64,000 bases of DNA from positions 1 to 64,000 of the forward strand of contig CATWID010000002.1 of assembly GCA_958350755.1 (NCBI GenBank), written 5' to 3'. The notes under the pieces are model-generated. The model saw only the letters and a list, made by a program, of their open reading frames with translations. It did not search any database and was not told the DNA's origin. This stretch comes from an uncultured Collinsella sp. (GTDB lineage: Bacteria; Actinomycetota; Coriobacteriia; Coriobacteriales; Coriobacteriaceae). The translations under genes were made by a program, and so were the position numbers. The first letter of the stretch is position 1. Every line of letters starts with the position of its first letter. This document shows, in pieces, positions 16,246 through 24,881 of this stretch.

Positions 16246-17238
16246 TTAGTAATCCAGCTTCCACATGTAGCGGCGCGTCATGTAGTCCTTGTGGGTGACG
16301 GCGGAGAGCGCACGCATGTAGACGTTGTTGAGGATCGGGGCAAAGATCAGGTGGTTGAAGTACTCGCTCACGCTGTCCTTGATGTCGTTGAGGCCGAGCT
16401 CCTTGGCGTCGAGCTGGTAGACGCGCTCACCACCGTACTGGTTGACAAAGCGAATGCCGCGCTCGTCGTTGCAGCGGCTGCGGCCGACGCTGATGAGCTG
16501 GAACAGCGAGGTACGCTTGTCCAGGATCTCGAAGGGACCGTGGAAGAAGTCGCAGGTGTTGATGGTGCAGGAGTCGATCTGCAGCATCTCCTGCACGTTG
16601 CAGATGCTAAAGACGTAGGCGGCACCAAAGAGCGGACCCTGAGCCATCACGTTGATGCAGGGCTTGTCGGCGTTCTGCTCGGCCCACTTGGCTGCGAGCG
16701 GACGGGTGTACTCGACGGCCTTGCGATAGATGGGGTCGACCAAGTCGAAGGCGGCCATAGCGGTCTCGTACTCGGCATAGCCCTCGGTCTGCTGCGTAAG
16801 CTCCATGGCGATCATGGTCACGACGGCAGAGTTGGTGCGGCCCATGCAGGACTCGTCGACGGCCAGGCTGTCGTACTGGATCTTGTAGTCGCAGACCTCG
16901 GTGAGGCCGGACTCGTCAACATAGATGGCGATGGTGCTGGCGCCGTGGTCCTTGGCGACCTGGGCGGCGACGATGGTCTCCTTGGTGCCGCGCATGGACA
17001 CGACGACGGCCAGGGTGTTCTCGTTGACGTAGGCAGGCGTGGCGTGCACGAACTCGTTGCTGGTGTAGCTGGAGCTCACGACCTGCGTGGCCTCGTGCTC
17101 CATAAAGTACTGGGCAGGATAGTTGCCGCCGTTGGATCCGCCGGCGCCGATCCACACGACGCGCTTGATGCCGCCCTTGTCTGCCTTGTCAGCCAAAACC
17201 TGGGAGACGACGTCCTTAACCTGTTCCTGAGTAGTCAT
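16246..17238 (-). CDS. SIS-domain phosphosugar deglycase, FrlB-like (copy 3)
   Basis: A 330-residue double-SIS protein. Glu217 and His233 (VQEMLQ ... FFHGPFE) keep the catalytic spacing of 16, but the loop before the His reads CDFFHG instead of GEYFHG in copies 1 and 2, and the second phosphate loop is SMRGTKE rather than S-x-S/G-G-x-T, so its substrate probably differs. It is transcribed divergently from gntR copy 3, with GCATACAAG operator-like words on both sides of the gap, which makes that regulator its likely controller. It has no transporter of its own nearby. Confidence 0.82.
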   Translation of the reverse strand: MTTQEQVKDVVSQVLADKADKGGIKRVVWIGAGGSNGGNYPAQYFMEHEATQVVSSSYTSNEFVHATPAYVNENTLAVVVSMRGTKETIVAAQVAKDHGASTIAIYVDESGLTEVCDYKIQYDSLAVDESCMGRTNSAVVTMIAMELTQQTEGYAEYETAMAAFDLVDPIYRKAVEYTRPLAAKWAEQNADKPCINVMAQGPLFGAAYVFSICNVQEMLQIDSCTINTCDFFHGPFEILDKRTSLFQLISVGRSRCNDERGIRFVNQYGGERVYQLDAKELGLNDIKDSVSEYFNHLIFAPILNNVYMRALSAVTHKDYMTRRYMWKLDY

Positions 17239-17276
17239 CGTGCATCAGCCTTTCTTCTCGTTTGATGCTGTCGATG

Positions 17277-17435
17277 GCATACAAGTTACATACATGTTTT
17301 AACGATGTCGACTAGTTGTATGCTATATTTGTCTTAGAAATTTTGCTGATGCGGTTTTCGATAACTCGTTACCAGCGATTTTATTGTTGTATTGGATACA
17401 TGCTTGATTAGCCAAGCATACAAGTTAGATACAGG
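17277..17435. promoter_or_regulatory. Divergent control region of SIS copy 3 and gntR copy 3
   Basis: GCATACAAGTTACATACATG (17277-17296) and GCATACAAGTTAGATACAGG (17416-17435) agree at 18 of 20 bases. TTGTATGC, the complement of the first 8 bases, is at 17316-17323, and a related GTATTGGATACATGC at ~17389-17403. One copy lies near each start codon, as expected for a GntR protein that represses both itself and the divergent gene. Confidence 0.65.
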
Positions 17436-17443
17436 TTGTTCGC

Positions 17444-18166
17444 ATGAGCACTTCGTCAAAAAAGAACTTGGCCCAATACGAGCGTCTGGCGGGTACGCTG
17501 CGTGACCGCATCGCCGCCGGCACCTACGCACGCGGAGACAAGCTGCCGTCCGAGATGGAGCTCATGGACGAATCGGGCCTGTCGCGCAGCACTGTGCGTC
17601 ACGCGCTTAAGGTGCTTGCTGACGAGGGTCTGGTTCGCACCGAGCGCGGACGCGGCGCCTTTGTGGCTGACACGCCGGCGCTCCACGAGAACAACCTGGT
17701 GTTTTCGAGCTATACCAAGCAGGTCGAAGGCCAGGGTATGAAGCCCACCACGCGCACGGTGGACTCGGGCTTTGCCAAAGCAATGGGCAGCGTGGCCAAG
17801 TTCTTTGACGCTAGCGTGGGCAGCAAGCTTGTCAAACTTGTCCGCCTGCGTTACCTGGACGATGCGCCACTGTGCCTGGAGACCACCTATTTGCCGCCAA
17901 GCTTTGGGTCGCTCATCGATCGCGATATCAACGGTTCGCTCTACGCCACGCTGCGCCAGGAGTTCCATCGTGCGCCGGCGCAGGGGCATAAGACCTTTGA
18001 GGTGTGCTATGCCTCGCAAAACGAGGCGTTTTTGCTCAACGTTGAGCGCGGGCAGGCGCTGATCCTGATCACCGACTACGTCTACGACACCGACGGTCGC
18101 CCGCTCCATGTCTCCAAGCGCATCCAACGTACCGACCGCGCCAAATACACCGAGCCCATCGGCTAA
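17444..18166 (+). CDS. GntR-family regulator with UTRA domain (copy 3)
   Basis: A 240-residue HutC-type regulator: winged helix at ~8-75 (LAQYERLAGTLRDRIAAGTY, SRSTVRHALKVLADEG, GRGAFV) and UTRA domain at ~90-240 (FEVCYASQNEAFLLNVERGQ, RPLHVSKRIQ). It is more distant from copies 1 and 2, which share a VGSRYV ending that this one lacks. Divergent from SIS copy 3 across a 205-bp gap with repeated operators. Its stop codon TAA is also the first bases of a palindromic repeat. Confidence 0.87.
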   Translation: MSTSSKKNLAQYERLAGTLRDRIAAGTYARGDKLPSEMELMDESGLSRSTVRHALKVLADEGLVRTERGRGAFVADTPALHENNLVFSSYTKQVEGQGMKPTTRTVDSGFAKAMGSVAKFFDASVGSKLVKLVRLRYLDDAPLCLETTYLPPSFGSLIDRDINGSLYATLRQEFHRAPAQGHKTFEVCYASQNEAFLLNVERGQALILITDYVYDTDGRPLHVSKRIQRTDRAKYTEPIG

Positions 18167-18201
18167 CCTGCCAAAATAAACCTGTCCCTAAATGGTAGGT
18201 T
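18165..18201. repeat. Palindromic repeat, AACCTGCCAAAA family, copy 3
   Basis: Arms AACCTGCCA / TGGTAGGTT around AAATAAACCTGTCCC. It begins within the gntR copy 3 stop codon and contains the stop codon of the convergent GNAT gene (18188-18190), so both reading frames terminate in it. Same family as 844-893 and 10795-10830. Confidence 0.75.
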
Positions 18202-18778
18202 TGGGGAGATCGGGGAACCAGGTTGGTTTGGGTTGGTTGGGCGTGCGCTCGGCCAGGACCAGCTCCATCCAACACATGTCGTACCAGCGGCCGAACTTTT
18301 GCGCGCAGCGGTCGAAGGCGCCCACCAGGCGGTATCCCATGTGGGCATGGAAATCCTGGCTGTTGTGCGTCAGATACTCGTCGTCCTTATCGTGCGGCAC
18401 GGCGATGAGCGCGCACATGCTGGTGATGCCCATCGCGGCCAAGCATTGCTTGAGCGCGTCGTGTAGCCTGCGGCCCAGCCCGCCGTGGCGCACGTCGCGC
18501 GCCAGATAGATCGACGTCTCGACCGACCAGTCATAGGCCTCGCGGCTGTTAAGCGCGCTCACATAGGCATAACCCACTGGACGCCCGTCCAACTCCATCA
18601 CCAAATACGGGTAGCGCTTGAGCGTACGCTCGATGCGCCCGGCGAACTCCTCAACGCTCGGCACCTCGTATTCGCAGGTTATCGCCGTCTCGCGTACATA
18701 CGGCTCATAGATGGCAAGCAGCGCCGGCGCATCATCGGGCGTCGCCAGGCGAATTGTCGGCTCGGACATCTCGGGCAT
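18188..18778 (-). CDS. GNAT-family N-acetyltransferase, phosphinothricin acetyltransferase-like
   Basis: A 196-residue acetyl-CoA-dependent acyltransferase. The N-terminus IRLATPDDAPALLAIYEPYVRETAITCEYE is typical of PAT/MnaT-like enzymes, which acetylate amino-acid analogues such as methionine sulfoximine; the acetyl-CoA loop is DVRHGGLGRRLH (~100) and HAHMGYRLVG is the usual end of the fold. The start has GGAGG 6 bases upstream. The last ~15 residues (PNQPKPTWFPDLPKPTI) look unlike the family: part of this tail is encoded by an invading palindromic repeat, so the original C-terminus was probably altered. Substrate unknown. Confidence 0.82.
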   Translation of the reverse strand: MPEMSEPTIRLATPDDAPALLAIYEPYVRETAITCEYEVPSVEEFAGRIERTLKRYPYLVMELDGRPVGYAYVSALNSREAYDWSVETSIYLARDVRHGGLGRRLHDALKQCLAAMGITSMCALIAVPHDKDDEYLTHNSQDFHAHMGYRLVGAFDRCAQKFGRWYDMCWMELVLAERTPNQPKPTWFPDLPKPTI

Positions 18779-18794
18779 ACAGCCCCTCCCCCAC

Positions 18795-18840
18795 AAAAGC
18801 AAAGGCCGCCCTGCGCCAAACCCAGGCGTAGGGCGGCCCC
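18795..18840 (-). terminator. Terminator after threonine aldolase
   Basis: A 14-bp stem GGCCGCCCTGCGCC / GGCGTAGGGCGGCC (one mismatch) lies 16 bp after the aldolase stop and is followed on the minus strand by TTTGCTTTTG. Confidence 0.75.
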
Positions 18841-18856
18841 TCGTCATTACATCAAG

Positions 18857-19882
18857 CTACAGGACAGCCGCCAGCGCGTCGATGTCCTCCTGCGTCGTGG
18901 CCCAGCTGGTGCAAAAGCGCACCACGGTGTGGGTCTCGTCGTACTTTTCCCAATACTCGATCGCGGCATGCTCGCGAATACGCGCCATGTCCTCGTTGGG
19001 CAGAATCACAAACTGCTGGTTTGTGGGCGTCTCCAAGAAGAACTGGTAGCCGCGCTCGTGCAGCACGCGACGAAGCGCCTGCGCGGTTTCGATCGCCTGG
19101 CGACCAATCTCAAAATACAGGCCATCGGTAAAGAGCGCCTCAAACTGCACGCCCGTCAGGCGGCCCTTGGCCAGCAACGCACCGTGCTGCTTAATGCGCG
19201 GAATGGGATGCGCCGGAGCGTGCATGCCGCAAAACACCACGGCCTCGCCGCACAGAGCGCCGCACTTGGTGCCGCCGATGTAGAACACGTCGCACAGCTG
19301 TGCCAGCTCGGGCAGGGTGATGTCGCACTCGTCGGCTGCCAGCGCATAGGCCAGTCGGGCGCCATCCACAAACAGCGGAATCTCGCGCTTCTGGCACACC
19401 GCATGAATTGCCGCGAGCTCGGCCTTGGAGTACAGCGTGCCGTACTCGGTCGATAGGCTCACGTACACGGCGCCCGGGAACACCGTGTGCTCGTAGCTCT
19501 CGTTTTCGTAGAACACCTGGATATAGTTCTCGAGGTCCTCGGCGTGCATCTTGCCCTCGTAGCCGGGGATGGTGAGCACCTTGTGGCCGCCAAACTCGAT
19601 GGCGCCCGCCTCGTGGCAGGCGACGTGGCCAGTCTCGGCAGCAACGACGCCCTCGTAGGGCGCAAGCAGCATGTCGATCACCGTCGCGTTGGCCTGCGTG
19701 CCGCCCACCAGAAAAAACACGTCGGCATCGGGGGCCTGACAGGCCTCGCGAATAAGGTGCTTGGCACGCTCGGTGTGCGCATCGGTGCCGTAGCCGGGCT
19801 GCGGCTCCATATTGGTGTCGACGAGCGCCTGCAGCACCGCCGGATGGGCGCCGTGGGAATAGTCGTTGTTAAACGCGAGCAT
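18857..19882 (-). CDS. ltaE: Low-specificity L-threonine aldolase
   Basis: A PLP enzyme that cleaves L-threonine or allo-threonine to glycine and acetaldehyde. Seen: FNNDYSHGAHP at the N-terminus, cofactor-stacking His90 in ETGHVACHEAGA, Asp173 in FVDGARLAYAL and the PLP-binding Lys206 in YIGGTKCGALCGE. At 341 residues it is full length. A clear ribosome site (GAGAGGA) precedes the ATG. It is followed by its own terminator and lies 45 bp after a PAP2 phosphatase gene on the same strand; no functional link is obvious. Confidence 0.92.
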   Translation of the reverse strand: MLAFNNDYSHGAHPAVLQALVDTNMEPQPGYGTDAHTERAKHLIREACQAPDADVFFLVGGTQANATVIDMLLAPYEGVVAAETGHVACHEAGAIEFGGHKVLTIPGYEGKMHAEDLENYIQVFYENESYEHTVFPGAVYVSLSTEYGTLYSKAELAAIHAVCQKREIPLFVDGARLAYALAADECDITLPELAQLCDVFYIGGTKCGALCGEAVVFCGMHAPAHPIPRIKQHGALLAKGRLTGVQFEALFTDGLYFEIGRQAIETAQALRRVLHERGYQFFLETPTNQQFVILPNEDMARIREHAAIEYWEKYDETHTVVRFCTSWATTQEDIDALAAVL

Positions 19883-19927
19883 GGCAATCCTCTCTTACCG
19901 GGTATCGGCCAGATGATTCAAACGGGG

Positions 19928-20791
19928 CTATTGTACGCCGTTGGGATAGGCAATGCGCGCGGCAAGACACTCAAGTGCCAGCACCAGGGCAAAGCCGCAG
20001 CTCACGTCACTCAAAAAGTGCGCTCCGATCACGATGCGGCCAAAAGCGACGAGCGCCGCAACCACAGCGGCAGCCCAAAAGACCACGCGGCGGCGCGACG
20101 GCCTTTCCTTAAAGGCCGCCGCGGGAAGCCCGGCGAGCATAAGGCCGATCGCCGCGTGCGCGGTGTGCCCGCTCGCGAACGACTTAAAGCCGTCCTTGAT
20201 CACGCCGGCGGCAATATAGCTCCACTTATCGGGATTGCCGATTACCCACCACGGCTGAAAATTGAGCCCCGGCGTGACCTCGATCACGCGCATGCGCGGG
20301 CGCGACCACAGCGGCTTGACGATCACGTTGAGGATAATGGCCTGAGCGACCCACACGGCAAGCACCATCAACGCCCAGCGCGTGAGCTCGTCGGGATCGG
20401 TGTCGCGTGTGAGGCGGTAGGCGATAAGGTTGGCAGCGATGACCAGCACAAACGTCAGCACCAACTGAGCTGCGATGAGTTTGCCGCCAACCCTCAGGGA
20501 CGAAACGACCTCGTAGCCGACCAGGCCAATGTTGACGAGGATGCCGAGCGCGGCGAGCCACTTGCTCGCCTTGGAATCGGGGCGTGCCGAGCGCACGAGC
20601 ATAACGCCCGCGATGCTCGCCGTCAGCTCAAACGGTAGCTCGCCGGCCGCCTCGACAAAGCGACCGTACATGCTGCCGATGTTGAACAGCGCGCTCGAAA
20701 TCTGATAATCGAAGAAACTGCCCACGCCCAGGCAGAGGGCAAGGATAACCGCGATAGCAGCGGCGTCTTTCTTATAGATGTACCCGAACAT
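19928..20791 (-). CDS. PAP2-family membrane phosphatase
   Basis: A 287-residue integral membrane protein with about six hydrophobic segments. The acid phosphatase signature is present: KPLWSRPRMR (motif 1, ~122), SGHTAHAAIG (motif 2, ~168) and GRIVIGAHFLSDV (motif 3, ~218) with the two catalytic histidines. Such proteins dephosphorylate lipid phosphates such as undecaprenyl pyrophosphate or phosphatidylglycerol phosphate. Which lipid is used here cannot be told. Confidence 0.88.
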   Translation of the reverse strand: MFGYIYKKDAAAIAVILALCLGVGSFFDYQISSALFNIGSMYGRFVEAAGELPFELTASIAGVMLVRSARPDSKASKWLAALGILVNIGLVGYEVVSSLRVGGKLIAAQLVLTFVLVIAANLIAYRLTRDTDPDELTRWALMVLAVWVAQAIILNVIVKPLWSRPRMRVIEVTPGLNFQPWWVIGNPDKWSYIAAGVIKDGFKSFASGHTAHAAIGLMLAGLPAAAFKERPSRRRVVFWAAAVVAALVAFGRIVIGAHFLSDVSCGFALVLALECLAARIAYPNGVQ

Positions 20792-20847
20792 GCTTTCCTT
20801 TCGATGGAACCAGATTGCCCAAATGGGGCGTTTGTAGCGTCGACCCG

Positions 20848-23800
20848 TTAGTCATCGTCGCTCGCGCCCAGCTGCTGCAGCAGCATGAGCGCCGCAGCTA
20901 CGGGGCCGGCGCCGTCGTTGGCGTCGAGGCCGCGACCCAGGCCGCTGCCCGCGCCGGCGCCCGCCTTGTAGGGCACCGACAGCTTGCGGCTCTTGGGGAA
21001 GTTCACCGCGCCATAGCGATTCTTGAACTCAAAGGCTACCTTCTTGGGAACGTCAACCCCCAGGAAGGTAATGCGCCCACCGCTGAGCGTGACGCTCTCG
21101 AGCCCCAGGCGCTCGCCGCGAATGCGGATGCGCGCGCGGTTGAACAGGTTGAGTCCCGCCAATGGCAGCTCACCATGCGCAGCCTCGGTCTCCTCCTGCA
21201 CCTCGTCGACACTCTCCAGGTCCTCAGCCGCCGCGAGCTTGCGGTACACGAGCACGCGCTGGTCCACCGCCGGCATGTACTCCTCGGACAAGAAGTAGTC
21301 GGCCGGCAGGTTGATGCCCACGCTCGCCGCCTCCACGCCGGCATCGTCATCGCCGCGCGCCTCGGCCACGGCCTGTCCCAGCATCTGCGTAAACAGGTCG
21401 AAGCCCACGCTCGACAGGTTACCGTGCTGCTCGGCACCCATGAGCGAACCGGCGCCGCGAATCTCCAGGTCGCGCATGGCGATGCGCATGCCGCTGCCCA
21501 GATCCTGGAACTCGGAAAGCGCGGTCAGGCGTGCCGTGGCCTCCTCGGTAAGCGGCAGCTCGCCGGGGAACATAAAGTACGCGTATGCCTGCGTGGCTGA
21601 GCGGCCCACGCGGCCCTTGAGCTGGTAGAGCTGTGCCAGGCCCAGGCGCTGCGAGTCCTCGATGATGAGCGTGTTGGCCGTTGCGTTGTCGATACCGCTC
21701 TCCACGATGGTCGTGGCGATGAGCACGTCAATCTTCTTGGTCGCGAACTCGATCATCACGTCCTCGACCTCGCGCGGGCTCATCTTGCCGTGTGCCACAC
21801 CCACGCGCGCCTCGGGCGCGGCCTCGTGCACGCGCGCCACGGCATCGTCGATGGTCTTGACGCGGTTGGACACGTAATACACCTGGCCACCGCGGCCCAC
21901 TTCCAGACGGATCGCCGCGCTCACCACGTCGGGGTCGTACTCCCCCACGTGCACGATCACGGGACGGCGCCCGGTCGGCGGCGTGGTGATCAGGCTCATA
22001 TCGCGCACGCCGCTCGTGGCCATCTGCATGGTTCGCGGGATGGGCGTGGCCGAAAGCGTGAGCACGTCGATCTGCTCGCGCAGGTTCTTGAGCTGCTCCT
22101 TGTGCTGCACACCAAAGCGCTGTTCCTCGTCGATGATCACCAGGCCCAGGTTCTTGGGGTTCACGTCGGCCGAAAGCAGACGGTGTGTGCCGATCAGCAC
22201 ATCGATCGTGCCCTCGGCAAACGCCTTGAGCGCGCGCTTTTGCTGCGCCGGGGTGCGGAAGCGGCTGAGCACCTCGACCTCGAGGCCAAACGGGGAAAAG
22301 CGCTCAAAGAATGTCTCGTAGTGCTGCTGGGCCAGAATGGTCGTGGGGCAGAGCACCATGACTTGGCGGCCGGAGTCCACGCACTTAAACGCCGCGCGCA
22401 GGGCGACCTCGGTCTTGCCGAAACCCACGTCGCCGCACAGCAGGCGGTCCATGGGCTTGGGCGCCTCCATGTCCGCCTTAATGTCGGCGATAGCCTCCAG
22501 CTGGTCGCGCGTCTCGTCGTAGGGGAAGCTCTCCTCCATCTCAATCTGCTCGGGCGTGTCGGGCGGACAGGCGATGCCGGTAATCGACGAGCGGCGCGTA
22601 TACAGGTCGACCAGGTCAAACGCCAGCTTTTTGGCATTCTTGCGCGCCTTGTTGGTGGCACGCGTCCAGTCGGCGGTGTTGAGCCTGGTCAGGCGCGGCT
22701 TATCGCCGTCGGGACCAACGTAGCGCGTAATGCGGTCAACCTGCTCCAGCGGCACGTAGAGCTTGTCGCCATCGGCGTATTCCAGCAAAAAGTAGTCGCG
22801 TTCCTTGCCGCCCACTTCCTGGCGCGCGATCTCGCTAAAGAGCGCGATGCCGTGGGTAGCGTGCACCACATAGTCGCCCGGCTTAAACGGGAAGGTAATC
22901 TGCGTAATGTCAACCTTGCGGCGGCTGCGCGCGCGGTTGGCATCCATGCGGGCGTTGAGGTCGGCGATCGAGAACACGGCCAAATTGGCGTCGGGCACCA
23001 CCACGCCCTGCGGCAGGGCAGCGTCCACAAAGGTCACGCGCCCGCGCGAGATGGTGGGCACGGCGGCGCCGGCGGCAGCCTGCGCGGCGCCCGCCTCGAG
23101 CGAGCGGGCATTGAGCGCATCGGCCTTACGCTCGCGAATGGAAGCATGGGCCTCCTGGCGTGCGGCACGGTCGGCGGAATCCGCTGCTGCCACGCGCACG
23201 CGGTCGCCGATAGCGCCGGCATTTTCGGGGGCGGCCGTCAGCGACTCCTCAAAGGTAACGCCCTCGTCGCCAAAGGTGAGCTCCATCGACTCGCGCGCAC
23301 CGCGGTCGGGGATGGCAAACACGCAGGCATAGCGCTTGCCCACGACCTCCTGGATGCGCGTCATAAAACGGTTGTCCGAGCCTGCGATGGCAGGCTGCTC
23401 AATCTTGAGCTCGGCCGTCACCGCACCGCCGGCACGGATGAGGCTCACATAGTTCAGGCGTTGCTGGGAGCCAAAGTCGAGTTGCTGGGCACGCACGTAC
23501 AGGCCATCCAGACGGTCGACCCCCGCCTCGCCGGCACGCGCCTCGATATCCTCGTAGGCGCGCAGGCAATCGTCGAACAGCGAGCGCGGCTCGGACAGCA
23601 CCACGAGCGCCTTGCCGCTCACATGCGACAGCGGGCTCACGGTCTGGCCGTACATCACCGGCAAAAAGCGGTCGAGCTCAGGCGTGACGATGCGCGCATC
23701 CACCATCTCGAGCAGCGCCGCCAACTTGCTGTCGTCCTGGCTGGCGCGGTAGAGCGCCACATGCATGTTGTGGACGGCCTCGTCGGTGAGCGCCAACTCG

Positions 23801-24480
23801 CGGCACGGGAAGATCTCGATGCTGTCCTCATTGCCGATGGTCTGCCCCGTGGAGCTCACCATACGACGGATGCGATCGATCTCGTCGCCAAAAAACTCAA
23901 TGCGTACGGGTGCCTTCTCCTGCGCGGGGAACACCTCGACGGTATCGCCGTGCACGCGGAACAGGCCGGGCGCGTCGGCGGCCCCGGCATTGGTGTAGCC
24001 CATGCCCACCAGGCGCTGCGGAACCTCGTCAAAGGGAATTTCCTCGCCCACCGCAAAGGTGGTGGACTCCCAGTAGCGGCTCTCGACCGGCGGCACACAG
24101 CGCAGCAACGCACGGGCCGAGGCAACCATGATGCAGTTGTCCCCGCGCACGATGCGCCCCAGAGCCTCGCAGCGCTGCGCCACCACGGCGTCGTCGGGCG
24201 CCTGTTCGCGCCACGGATAGTCCTTGCGCTCGGGAAAGCGGCACACGTGTGCCAGGCCCACGTAGGCGGCAAGGCTACGCGCGGCGCGATCAGCCGCATC
24301 CTCGCCACTCACGATATAGACCGTCGGGCGCGGACGACGCGCAAACTGGGCGGCCGCCATAAGCGTGCGGCCCGACTGCGACACAGCCAGCGTCACGTCC
24401 TCGCCAGCATCGAGTCCGGCCTCGACGGTCTGCAGCGCCTCGGCAGTGTAGAGCTGCGCGGCTATACGGTGAATGAGCAT
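20848..24480 (-). CDS. mfd: Transcription-repair coupling factor Mfd
   Basis: A 1,210-residue ATPase that removes RNA polymerase stalled at DNA lesions and recruits the UvrA repair complex. Seen in order: the UvrB-like N-terminal region, an RNA-polymerase-interaction CarD-like domain (~535-620, FKPGDYVVHATHGIALF), Walker A CGDVGFGKTEVA (~685), a DEEQRFG box (~785), helicase motifs including QLKGRVGRS (~965), and the C-terminal TRCF domain. An Ala-rich insert (ADSADRAARQEAHASIRE, ~460) stands between the N-terminal part and the CarD-like domain. GGAGG precedes the chosen ATG; a longer frame starting at 24501 lacks support. Confidence 0.95.
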   Translation of the reverse strand: MLIHRIAAQLYTAEALQTVEAGLDAGEDVTLAVSQSGRTLMAAAQFARRPRPTVYIVSGEDAADRAARSLAAYVGLAHVCRFPERKDYPWREQAPDDAVVAQRCEALGRIVRGDNCIMVASARALLRCVPPVESRYWESTTFAVGEEIPFDEVPQRLVGMGYTNAGAADAPGLFRVHGDTVEVFPAQEKAPVRIEFFGDEIDRIRRMVSSTGQTIGNEDSIEIFPCRELALTDEAVHNMHVALYRASQDDSKLAALLEMVDARIVTPELDRFLPVMYGQTVSPLSHVSGKALVVLSEPRSLFDDCLRAYEDIEARAGEAGVDRLDGLYVRAQQLDFGSQQRLNYVSLIRAGGAVTAELKIEQPAIAGSDNRFMTRIQEVVGKRYACVFAIPDRGARESMELTFGDEGVTFEESLTAAPENAGAIGDRVRVAAADSADRAARQEAHASIRERKADALNARSLEAGAAQAAAGAAVPTISRGRVTFVDAALPQGVVVPDANLAVFSIADLNARMDANRARSRRKVDITQITFPFKPGDYVVHATHGIALFSEIARQEVGGKERDYFLLEYADGDKLYVPLEQVDRITRYVGPDGDKPRLTRLNTADWTRATNKARKNAKKLAFDLVDLYTRRSSITGIACPPDTPEQIEMEESFPYDETRDQLEAIADIKADMEAPKPMDRLLCGDVGFGKTEVALRAAFKCVDSGRQVMVLCPTTILAQQHYETFFERFSPFGLEVEVLSRFRTPAQQKRALKAFAEGTIDVLIGTHRLLSADVNPKNLGLVIIDEEQRFGVQHKEQLKNLREQIDVLTLSATPIPRTMQMATSGVRDMSLITTPPTGRRPVIVHVGEYDPDVVSAAIRLEVGRGGQVYYVSNRVKTIDDAVARVHEAAPEARVGVAHGKMSPREVEDVMIEFATKKIDVLIATTIVESGIDNATANTLIIEDSQRLGLAQLYQLKGRVGRSATQAYAYFMFPGELPLTEEATARLTALSEFQDLGSGMRIAMRDLEIRGAGSLMGAEQHGNLSSVGFDLFTQMLGQAVAEARGDDDAGVEAASVGINLPADYFLSEEYMPAVDQRVLVYRKLAAAEDLESVDEVQEETEAAHGELPLAGLNLFNRARIRIRGERLGLESVTLSGGRITFLGVDVPKKVAFEFKNRYGAVNFPKSRKLSVPYKAGAGAGSGLGRGLDANDGAGPVAAALMLLQQLGASDDD

Positions 24481-24507
24481 GCTGTTCCTCCGGCATTGCA
24501 ACGCTAA

Positions 24508-24533
24508 AAGCCCGCCGGGGCAAGCTCGGCGGG
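24508..24533 (-). terminator. Orphan terminator just upstream of mfd
   Basis: On the minus strand CCCGCCG and CGGCGGG form a stem followed by CTTTTAG. It would stop transcription arriving from the right, but no minus-strand gene exists in the 401-bp gap before the AAA ATPase gene. It may be a relic of a lost neighbour or an attenuator of mfd. Confidence 0.5.
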
Positions 24534-24685
24534 TATGCGGCGGATTTCATTGCCTGTCATGGTAGCGCATGAGATGGACACGCCAGCGCACGCCAAACAG
24601 CTACCCCAAAACGCGCATGCCTGAACGCCCTCGGCACAAAACAGCCTGATCGGACAGCACCAATTACCAGCTTCTACCTGTATTA

Positions 24686-24754
24686 CTTTGCAATTATGGC
24701 AATTCCTACTTTACAGTTGTGGTAACTTCTAGTTAGTAATTATGGTTTTTTTGC
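24686..24754 (+). repeat. 23-bp direct repeats upstream of AAA ATPase copy 1
   Basis: CTTTGCAATTATGGCAATTC (from 24686) and CTTTACAGTTGTGGTAACTT (from 24709) start adjacent 23-bp units that agree at roughly 17 positions; a third, weaker unit (GTTAGTAATTATGG, from 24732) follows. The stretch is far more AT-rich than its surroundings. It lies 130 bp before the ATPase start and may be its control region. Otherwise the gap 24541-24881 holds nothing I can name. Confidence 0.45.
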
Positions 24755-24881
24755 CTTGCCGATGTGGCAAATCCCAAAGACCTGCCACGCAACCCGGCAG
24801 ATACCGACAAACTCGGTACGAGACTTTCGAACCAAAAGCATGCCTACGAGCATGCGATGCTAGACACGAAGGGCGTTAAAA

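Noticed and set aside
21790..24507. 905-residue plus-strand frame opposite mfd, and similar long frames opposite recQ, the ABC exporter and dnaX
   Set aside because: Same reason: GC-driven antisense frames with His/Arg/Val-rich, domain-free translations.
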